DNA of 64,000 nt. It comes from Candidatus Segatella intestinihominis. Lineage in GTDB: Bacteria > Bacteroidota > Bacteroidia > Bacteroidales > Bacteroidaceae. The stretch spans positions 1 through 64,000 of the forward strand of contig URLG01000002.1 of NCBI GenBank assembly GCA_900548535.1, given 5' to 3'. Made by a program: the position numbers and the translations under genes. This document shows positions 16,291 through 23,518 of this stretch, in pieces; position 1 is the first letter of the stretch, and every line of letters begins with the position of its first letter. The notes under the pieces were generated by a model. It searched no databases. It was not told the DNA's origin and worked only from the letters and a program-made list of their open reading frames with translations.

Positions 16291-18045
16291 TTATCTACGA
16301 CGAGCGTAGTGCTTGCGAGCAGATGCTGCGCCAAAGTTCAAGTGGCTACCATCAACAGAGAAGCCAACCTGTACATCAGATGGATCGAAGTTGTTCAAAC
16401 CAAGATAATACTGGTTATAAGTATTACCATCAGTTCCAACCATGATGAACTGAGCATCTACTGTACCATTACCGCAGTTAGTAAAGTAAGCTGTTACCTG
16501 AGCACCATTCATAGCTGCCAACCAAGTTGCCCAGTCTACCTGACCACCAGATTTGACGCTTGCTTCATAACCAGCGCCCCAGCCCCAGTTGTCAGCACGA
16601 AGCACTGTCTGTTCTGCATCTCCACTACGGAGCACAGCCAGGAAGTTGTTCCAGTTGCCTACCAAGTTGCTATAGTTTGTAAACTTGATTACAGCAGTCT
16701 GACCAAGAGCAATCTTCTCAAACTCTGTATATGTTGGAGCAGCCCACAATGTGCTATTATCTTCTGCTCCAAGAACAGAAGGAGACATCGTTACAGCCTT
16801 AACAGCTGACTCAGCAACAGTAACCTCAACCTCTGCCTTGCGACCATTCTCCGTTGTGATAGTTACCTGATGTGTACCAGCTGTTGCAGGAATCTTAGAG
16901 AATGTCAACTTAGAGTTGTCGAGCACTGCAGGATCACCCTCTACGTAAGTAGCAGTAACCTCCATACCTGTTGGGTCGAATGCCAATGTATGGTCTACGC
17001 CCTCAAGTGCAGCAGAATGGTAGAAGTAGTACTTGGTACGTGAAGGAGCCTTGGTAATCTTAATGCTCTTGATACCTGCAACGACATTAATCTTAGCAGA
17101 AGCACTTACTGACTTCTCGGCTGTCTTACCAAACATAGTCTTGTTCAAGGTAGCTACTACATAGTACTCACCTACCTGATCCAACTTGCCATCAGCGTTA
17201 AGACCTGTGCCTGGAACCAACATGAATGAAAGATCAGAAGCAGCAACTTCCTTCACTGTACCACCGCTATAAGTAACCTTACCCTTGATGCCAGCTGTAG
17301 CCTCAGCCAAAGTAGAGTTCTTATCTACCTCCTCAGGTACATTGATTAATTCCATAGAAGATGGCTGCTGATCAACTGCATCAGCTACATCAACCTCAGC
17401 CTTGTCGAATACATAGTGGCAACCATCTGTAGTGAAGTCGAGATAAAGATCACCTGATTCTACACCAATACCAGAATAGTTCTGTACATAAGTTTTGCCA
17501 TCTGTACCCTCTACGGTAGCCACTACATCAGCTGTATTGTCACCATTGTTTGTAACAGCTACTGTAACGTGAGCACCATTCATGGCTGTCAACCATGTTG
17601 CCCAGTCTGCAGAACCCGTGTTACTATGTGTACAATTAGTGTAGCCATTATCATAGTTAGTGCTCCAACCATAATCATCAGAACGAAGCACGGCATATTC
17701 CTTAGTCTTGTCCGCACTACGAAGCACTACATAATAGTTATTCCAATTATTGGCACCAGAAGAATAGTTTGTAAATCCTACTGTATAAATTTTGTTGCTT
17801 GGCACTTTGATATCTTGATCAAGGTGAGAAGCCCAGAATGCATCGCTATTATCCTCCGCACCAAGAACCAATGGAGAGATAGTAGGAGCTTGACCCTGAT
17901 TTGCATTAGCAATAGAGTCTGCCTTCTCTGAAATCCAATCAGGACCGTTTACACTAAACAAGTCACTGCCTTCACATCCAGTAAGTGCAGTCAAGCCCAA
18001 AGCTGCCACACAGAATACGGATGCTAATTTATTTAGGTGTTTCAT
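16291..18045 (-). CDS. Surface glycan-binding lipoprotein with duplicated module
   Basis: This 584-residue lipoprotein (LTGC, acyl-Cys24) takes the third position after SusC and SusD, where SusE/SusF-like binding proteins normally sit. Two copies of one module are evident, at about 48-215 and 420-575. Each has GAEDNS, F.NYS......NWNN...VLRS, W.TWL.AMNGA.V and a glycine/asparagine-rich sandwich. Between them are Ig-like segments (KGKVTYSGGTVKEVAASDL). The same module occurs at the C terminus of the adjacent GH43 enzyme, so it probably binds arabinan or a related glycan. I do not recognise it as a described CBM family. The protein ends in an unusual basic tail, ARKHYARRR. Confidence 0.8.
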   Translation of the reverse strand: MKHLNKLASVFCVAALGLTALTGCEGSDLFSVNGPDWISEKADSIANANQGQAPTISPLVLGAEDNSDAFWASHLDQDIKVPSNKIYTVGFTNYSSGANNWNNYYVVLRSADKTKEYAVLRSDDYGWSTNYDNGYTNCTHSNTGSADWATWLTAMNGAHVTVAVTNNGDNTADVVATVEGTDGKTYVQNYSGIGVESGDLYLDFTTDGCHYVFDKAEVDVADAVDQQPSSMELINVPEEVDKNSTLAEATAGIKGKVTYSGGTVKEVAASDLSFMLVPGTGLNADGKLDQVGEYYVVATLNKTMFGKTAEKSVSASAKINVVAGIKSIKITKAPSRTKYYFYHSAALEGVDHTLAFDPTGMEVTATYVEGDPAVLDNSKLTFSKIPATAGTHQVTITTENGRKAEVEVTVAESAVKAVTMSPSVLGAEDNSTLWAAPTYTEFEKIALGQTAVIKFTNYSNLVGNWNNFLAVLRSGDAEQTVLRADNWGWGAGYEASVKSGGQVDWATWLAAMNGAQVTAYFTNCGNGTVDAQFIMVGTDGNTYNQYYLGLNNFDPSDVQVGFSVDGSHLNFGAASARKHYARRR

Positions 18046-18082
18046 ATTTTCTATTATATATAAATATGTGAATGTTGTTAGG

Positions 18083-18122
18083 TTATCTCATGGAGCCTAT
18101 ATCTCAAGGCTCCATGGGATAA
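18083..18122 (-). terminator. Intercistronic hairpin after susD
   Basis: TTATCTCATGGAGCC (18083-18097) pairs with 18108-18122 over 15 bp with one mismatch, in the 89-bp gap between susD and the binding lipoprotein. It probably sets the ratio of SusC/SusD to downstream products by attenuation or by protecting the upstream mRNA. Confidence 0.6.
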
Positions 18123-18134
18123 GAATATTAATTG

Positions 18135-19889
18135 TTACTTGCTCAAGTCTACTACTGGGTGAACAGTCCACTTCTGCAAAAACTCTGTAGAGTTGTCTAT
18201 ACCGTCATTAGCAGAGTTGCCCTTCAAGTTAGGGTTAGCATTCAAAGTACCCTGATAGATTGGCAAGAACTCGTGACCTGGCAAATAATTGTCGAAAGAA
18301 CTCTTCAACTCTGGGTCAATGCCAACCTGAGAGTAGCTTACAGGCTCTTTCACCTTATAATGAGAGCGACGGAATGTTCCGTGTTCCTTCAACTGAGCCA
18401 AACGACCCGCGTCATAGAAGAATCCCCAACGGATCAAGTCGAGACCACGACCGTACTCACAACCAAACTCCTTTGGACGCTCTACATTGGCAATCTGCTC
18501 AAAGAGCTTGTCCTTAGAATTGAAATCTGAAAGTTGCAAATCTTCCAAGCCTGCACGCTGACGGACCTCATTGATCCAGTCAATAGCCTGCTGTGTAGGA
18601 CCATTAACCTCGTTCTCACACTCGGCAGCACGAAGCAATACGTCAGAATAACGCATCATACGGAGGTTGATACCATCGTGAAGACCTGTTACCACCTTAT
18701 CATAAAGGTTGGTTCGGAGATTGGTATTCTTAGCGATTGGCAGACCACCGTTGGTATTGTTGGTCTTGATTGTATCAGCAATGGTCAACTCCTTGTTGTA
18801 GCAAACATTACCATTTGCATAGTTCTCCCAATCATTCTCGTATGTACCAATGGTCCAGTAGAGGCGTGGGTCAAGCTTGCCAGCCTTTGTCTTCTCCTGC
18901 TTGAAGAGCTGATAGAGCCATGGAGAAGCTGAGATATCTGCCCAACCACCAAAGTCGCCAGGTGCATAGTTAGACTCGATGGCAGAACCCTGTGTAGCGT
19001 TAGGGCTAGTATTCACTGGAGTCCACTCATCATCTACACCCTGTGAACCATAGTCGAGGAACTGTACCTCGAAGAGGCTCTCTGAATTGTTCTCGTATGC
19101 AGAACCCTCACGGAAGTTGTCGCCATAATCAGCTGTCAACTTGTAAGTGCCATACTTCTTATTGATGATATCCTTCAATACATCCAAAGCCTCGCTATAC
19201 TTATGGCGCTGCATCAAGGCACGTGCATAGTAACCAGCAGCAGCACCGCTAGTAGCACGACCCTTAGCCCACTCACCACCCGCATCACGAGATGGGAGGA
19301 GAGTCATAGCCTCAGAGAAGTCTTTCTCCATCTGGTCATATACCTCATCAGAAGAGTTGTTGGTACCATAAAGACCATCCAATGAAGAATAGGTGCTATA
19401 GGAAGTGATCAATGGAGGATTCTGATAGTAGCCTGCCAAGTTATAGTAAGCCAAGCCACGGATAAAGAGTGCCTGACCCTTGATGCGCTTCATGTTCTCA
19501 GCGAGCTGAGTATCATCTTCGCCAGTGCGAGAGAGGATGAAGTTGCATACATTGATGGTATAATACCAATCACGCCAAGACCACTGGCAGATTTCATCTG
19601 TTACAGCCACATTGAGGTCATCGAATGGCAAATACCACACCTGTGAAGAGTTCCAAGCCTCATCACCACGACAAACATCAATGTTATAACCTACACGAGC
19701 ATAAGTACCCTCCATACGGATGTGGTTGTAAGCTGCAATCACGCACTCTTCCAAATCATCAGCATTGAAACCGAATGTACCGGTTGTCTGCTCGTTAGGG
19801 TTTGTCAGTTCCAACTTGTCTTCGCACGATGTCATTCCCATTGCGCCGAGACCGAGGAACAGAGCTAATGATAATTTATATAGTTTCAT
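18135..19889 (-). CDS. SusD-like outer-membrane lipoprotein (arabinan locus)
   Basis: This 584-residue RagB/SusD family lipoprotein has lipobox MTSC with acyl-Cys22. The N-terminal helical TPR-like scaffold shows AYNHIR, FIRGLAYYNLAG and YARALM. The C-terminal SusD signature reads RMMRYSDVLLRAAECENEV, followed by WINEVRQRAGL and GCEYGRGLDLIRWGFF. It forms the lid over the SusC pore and captures the oligosaccharide at the cell surface. It is encoded 64 nt after susC and followed by a hairpin. The substrate is inferred from the GH43 enzymes downstream. Confidence 0.93.
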   Translation of the reverse strand: MKLYKLSLALFLGLGAMGMTSCEDKLELTNPNEQTTGTFGFNADDLEECVIAAYNHIRMEGTYARVGYNIDVCRGDEAWNSSQVWYLPFDDLNVAVTDEICQWSWRDWYYTINVCNFILSRTGEDDTQLAENMKRIKGQALFIRGLAYYNLAGYYQNPPLITSYSTYSSLDGLYGTNNSSDEVYDQMEKDFSEAMTLLPSRDAGGEWAKGRATSGAAAGYYARALMQRHKYSEALDVLKDIINKKYGTYKLTADYGDNFREGSAYENNSESLFEVQFLDYGSQGVDDEWTPVNTSPNATQGSAIESNYAPGDFGGWADISASPWLYQLFKQEKTKAGKLDPRLYWTIGTYENDWENYANGNVCYNKELTIADTIKTNNTNGGLPIAKNTNLRTNLYDKVVTGLHDGINLRMMRYSDVLLRAAECENEVNGPTQQAIDWINEVRQRAGLEDLQLSDFNSKDKLFEQIANVERPKEFGCEYGRGLDLIRWGFFYDAGRLAQLKEHGTFRRSHYKVKEPVSYSQVGIDPELKSSFDNYLPGHEFLPIYQGTLNANPNLKGNSANDGIDNSTEFLQKWTVHPVVDLSK

Positions 19890-19953
19890 AATTGAATATT
19901 CTTTTAATAATAATGATTCACGTACTTTTATCTAAACTCTTTGTCTAATAGAA

Positions 19954-22900
19954 TTAGAAGGTGAAGTGGAGACCACACATGAATGTTCTAGCACTTGGGA
20001 AAGAGCAGAAGTTATAACCTGGGGTAAAGGTACCACCTGCATAGTCTACGTTATATCCCTTGTAGCCAGTGAATGTGTAGAGGTTCTGTGCTGATACATA
20101 GAGACGTACTCCACTTACATAGCCACCAAACCACTTGTCTGGGAAGTTGTAGCCCAACTCTACGTTGGCAATCTTCCAGTAAGCTGCGTTCTGAATTTTG
20201 CGAGAGCTGAAGAGGTCGTTCCATGCCAATGTAGCATTGTTGGTAGCGTATGTACGTGGTACATTAGAGATATAAGTACCATCCTCAGCGAAGCGGTTGG
20301 CATCGCCCATAGCTACGTCCTTGTTAGCCCAACCATAGCAAGAGTTCAAGCTGTTGTAGATATCATCAGATACATGATAGTTCAACACACCGTATGTAGA
20401 GATATTCAAATCGAAACCTTTATACTCCATGTGAGTGCTCAAACCAAAGTTTACCTTTGGAAGACCGCTGCCCAATACAGTCTGGTCGTAAGCATCGATA
20501 ACACCATCAGGCTCTCCGTTAGGACCAGAGATATCCTTATAGAGGCAATCACCAACGTTGGCACCGCTTTGAGTAGCGTGGTTATCAAGATCTTCCTGTG
20601 TACGAGCGATTCCCTCGTATACCCAACCATAGAACTTACCAATCTCTGAACCTACGTAAGTAGCGTAAGCACCTGTGATATAAGAATCGGTACCGAAACC
20701 AAGAGAGGTTACCTTGTTCTTCAAGGTGCTCAAGTTGGCACTGATATCATACTTGAAGGCATGGTCGCGGTTGCGATATGTAGCTGAGAACTCGAAACCA
20801 CTGTTCTCCATAGAGGCAGCGTTCATTGTTACAGAAGTATTAGCCACACCTGCCTGAGCTGGCACTGGTACTGAGTAAAGCAAGTCCTCAGACACGTTCT
20901 TGTACCACTCAGCTGTGAACTCCAAGCGGTTGTTGAACATAGCCAAGTCGAGACCGATGTTGGTGCTCTTCTTCTTTTCCCAAGCGATATCGTTATTAAC
21001 GTATGTAGATACGGCAGAACCAGTTACAGGATTGTTACCGAAGCTGTAAGTCATGTTGTTACGGCTCATGGTAGCCATGTACTGATACTCACCGATGTTC
21101 TCATTACCGAGCACACCGTAGCTGGCACGCACCTTGAACATATTGACGATATCGCGGCTGATAGGGAAGAACTTCTCCTTATCGAAACGCCAACCTACAG
21201 ATACTGATGGGAAAGTACCCCAACGGATGTTCTTGGTCAAGCGAGAGCTACCATCACGACGGATAACAGCTGAGAGCAAGTACTTCTCATCATAGTTATA
21301 GTTCAAACGTCCTACGTAAGATGCCAAAGCGTGCTTAAACTCGTAAGAAGAAGAGTATGTATTCTTGGCATTCTGGAGCTGGAGGAAGTAAGGCTCTGAG
21401 TACTCAACACCCCAACCTGTCAAGAGGCTTGTGTTCTCCTCCTCGTAGGTCATACCAGCGAGCAAGTTGATATTGTGCTTGCCGATTGTACCATTATAAG
21501 TCAATGTATTCTCAACCAAAGCATCGCCATAGTTACGAGAGCCCTTGGTCAAGCGCTCATTACTCTTATCGAGGTATACACGGTTGCTCTGAATCCAAGA
21601 AGGAATCCAAGTCTTATCCTTAGCCTCGGTCTTGCTATAAGAGAGGTTGATGTTGTAGTGCAAACCGTGGTTCTTGCTCTTGATGCCTACCATGCCGAGC
21701 AGGTCAACATCAGCAGAGAGAGTACCTACGAAACGGTCTACCAAAGTGTTACGCTGCAAGAGGTTGTTAACCAACAATGGGTTAGAAGCAGAGATATCAC
21801 CATGTACACCATCATAATATACACCATAGCCGTAAGCATCGTAGCGATAGCCGCTAGCTGCACCTACCTTGTCATCGAGAACCCATGTAGAGTTATCGTA
21901 AGCCTTGATAGTAGGCTGCATCAAGAGAGTACCACGAAGCACGTTGGTTACATCACCATAAAGACCCTGAACATACTCTGAGGCATTGGAAAGACCCATG
22001 TTGTCCTGGTCTGAATGAGAGTAAACCATGCTGGTGCGGAACTTCACAAACTTGGTGTCCATTGTATTGTTGACACGAGCTGTGTAACGCTCATAGTTAG
22101 GACCTGCACCTTCCAAGGTACCCTTCTGGTTGTAGTAGTCGAGAGATACATTATATGTACTGTGAGCACTACCACCGCTGAGGGCTACGTTGTGGTTCTG
22201 GCGGATACCAGTCTTGAATACCTCGTCAAACCAGTTGGTATTGGTAGCATCCTGGAAGTGATACTTACCATCCTCGCCCATCTTGTAACCACCAGGCAAT
22301 GCGGTGTTAGAGTTAGCACAAGCCTGACCGATATAGTTGCTATACTGGTCAGCATCCATTACATCATATACATCGCTAGGGATGTAGTCTACGCCGAAGT
22401 AACCAGAGTAGTTCACCTTCAAAGGCTGGTCTTTCTGACCATTCTTAGTGGTGATGATAACGACACCATTAGCTGCACGAGAACCATAGATGGCACCCGC
22501 AGAAGCATCCTTCAGAATCTGGATGGTCTCGATATCATTAGGAGAGAAATCACGGATTGTAGTACCCATAGGCACACCATCAATGACATAAAGAGGAGCT
22601 GTGCTACCGAAAGAACCGATACCACGGATACGTACACTTGGGTCGGCACCTGGCTGACCATCAGAAGTAATCTGCACACCAGCTACCTTACCCTCGAGCA
22701 TGGTAGAGATGTTAGAGTTAGATACCTTCTTCATCTCTTCTGCATTTACGATAGATACAGAACCGGTGAGGTCGGCCTTCTTCTGTGTACCATAACCTAC
22801 TACGACTACCTGGTCGAGGAGGTTATCATTAGTTGAAAGCTGGATAGTCTCCAAGATGGCACGTCCACGTACTGCGATTTCACGCTCCTTGAAGCCGAGA

Positions 22901-23157
22901 TAGCTTACTACGAGAGTAGCGTTACCTTTCACGCGGATTTCGAAGTTACCATCCAAGTCGGTAACTGCGCCCGTCTTTGAATCCTTAGTCTTAACTGTAG
23001 CACCAATCAGAGGCTCGCCCTGATCATCTACAACCTGACCCTTGACTGTGATGACTTGATCCTGTGCTACTGCCGCCATTGTAGGCATTGGAGCTACGAA
23101 AGAAGCACCACCGACAGCACCTAGGCATAACATCATTGAGAATAATTGTTTCCTCAT
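19954..23157 (-). CDS. SusC-like TonB-dependent transporter (arabinan locus)
   Basis: This 1067-residue SusC/RagA protein has a signal peptide, a carboxypeptidase-like N-terminal extension (VKGQVVDDQGEPLIGATV...DGNFEI) and a TonB-box region VVVVGYGTQKKADLTGSV. The plug domain carries PSVRIRGIGSFG, PLYVIDGVP and ASAGAIYGSRAANGVVIITTK, followed by a 22-stranded barrel ending in FTF. It imports oligosaccharides across the outer membrane with the SusD partner. It is the first gene of the locus; its promoter region has a -7 element, two direct repeats 21 bp apart and a tandem repeat in the leader. Confidence 0.95.
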   Translation of the reverse strand: MRKQLFSMMLCLGAVGGASFVAPMPTMAAVAQDQVITVKGQVVDDQGEPLIGATVKTKDSKTGAVTDLDGNFEIRVKGNATLVVSYLGFKEREIAVRGRAILETIQLSTNDNLLDQVVVVGYGTQKKADLTGSVSIVNAEEMKKVSNSNISTMLEGKVAGVQITSDGQPGADPSVRIRGIGSFGSTAPLYVIDGVPMGTTIRDFSPNDIETIQILKDASAGAIYGSRAANGVVIITTKNGQKDQPLKVNYSGYFGVDYIPSDVYDVMDADQYSNYIGQACANSNTALPGGYKMGEDGKYHFQDATNTNWFDEVFKTGIRQNHNVALSGGSAHSTYNVSLDYYNQKGTLEGAGPNYERYTARVNNTMDTKFVKFRTSMVYSHSDQDNMGLSNASEYVQGLYGDVTNVLRGTLLMQPTIKAYDNSTWVLDDKVGAASGYRYDAYGYGVYYDGVHGDISASNPLLVNNLLQRNTLVDRFVGTLSADVDLLGMVGIKSKNHGLHYNINLSYSKTEAKDKTWIPSWIQSNRVYLDKSNERLTKGSRNYGDALVENTLTYNGTIGKHNINLLAGMTYEEENTSLLTGWGVEYSEPYFLQLQNAKNTYSSSYEFKHALASYVGRLNYNYDEKYLLSAVIRRDGSSRLTKNIRWGTFPSVSVGWRFDKEKFFPISRDIVNMFKVRASYGVLGNENIGEYQYMATMSRNNMTYSFGNNPVTGSAVSTYVNNDIAWEKKKSTNIGLDLAMFNNRLEFTAEWYKNVSEDLLYSVPVPAQAGVANTSVTMNAASMENSGFEFSATYRNRDHAFKYDISANLSTLKNKVTSLGFGTDSYITGAYATYVGSEIGKFYGWVYEGIARTQEDLDNHATQSGANVGDCLYKDISGPNGEPDGVIDAYDQTVLGSGLPKVNFGLSTHMEYKGFDLNISTYGVLNYHVSDDIYNSLNSCYGWANKDVAMGDANRFAEDGTYISNVPRTYATNNATLAWNDLFSSRKIQNAAYWKIANVELGYNFPDKWFGGYVSGVRLYVSAQNLYTFTGYKGYNVDYAGGTFTPGYNFCSFPSARTFMCGLHFTF

Positions 23158-23180
23158 TGCTTATCAATTTTTAGGTTTAT

Positions 23181-23224
23181 ATTTTATTGTTTATTAATTC
23201 CGATTTTATTGTTTATCTATTCCG
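23181..23224 (-). repeat. 22-bp tandem repeat in the susC leader
   Basis: ATTTTATTGTTTAT-NN-ATTCCG occurs at 23181-23202 and 23203-23224, differing only at two adjacent bases. It lies between the predicted start of transcription (near 23240) and the susC ATG, so it would be in the 5' untranslated RNA. Confidence 0.65.
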
Positions 23225-23245
23225 ACAACAGTAAATTTTCGGTGG

Positions 23246-23253
23246 CAAAAGTA
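23246..23253 (-). promoter_or_regulatory. -7 element TACTTTTG of the arabinan-locus susC
   Basis: The minus strand reads TACTTTTG about 90 bp upstream of the ATG. No -33 TTG stands at 19-21 bp; the activator-like repeats begin at that distance instead. Confidence 0.6.
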
Positions 23254-23271
23254 CAATTAATAGCAAAATAG

Positions 23272-23310
23272 TAGGTGGACAAATGCAAATATTAGGTGGA
23301 TTATCTGCAA
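23272..23310 (-). promoter_or_regulatory. Two direct repeats 21 bp apart (candidate activator sites)
   Basis: TAGGTGGA-N6-TGCAA (plus-strand reading, roughly 23272-23288) recurs at 23293-23310 with starts 21 bp apart, two helical turns. An inverted partial copy (TCCACCT) lies near 23345. The first site abuts the -33 position of the susC promoter. This is the layout used by AraC-type activators, and such a regulator is encoded next door. Confidence 0.5.
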
Positions 23311-23405
23311 TTTGGGTGTATTTTTGACCTTTTTACGTACTTATCCACCTTTTGTGCTCCCACACAGACAATTTAACAAAAAGAAACGGAAAATAAACAA
23401 ATGAG

Positions 23406-23461
23406 ACATAAAAACAAAAGAGACTACTTGACCTACATCAAGCAGCCTCTTGTTTTTATGG
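23406..23461 (-). terminator. Terminator of the sensor-regulator operon
   Basis: ATAAAAACAAAAGAG (from 23406) pairs imperfectly with CTCTTGTTTTTAT (to 23461), about 60 bp past the regulator stop. On the minus strand the stem is followed by a T-rich tract. It separates the regulator transcript from the susC promoter region. Confidence 0.6.
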
Positions 23462-23518
23462 CGTAAACAAGTGATTTCTGAAATTATCTCACTGGTTTAT
23501 CTGTCTTAAATAAGTCAT

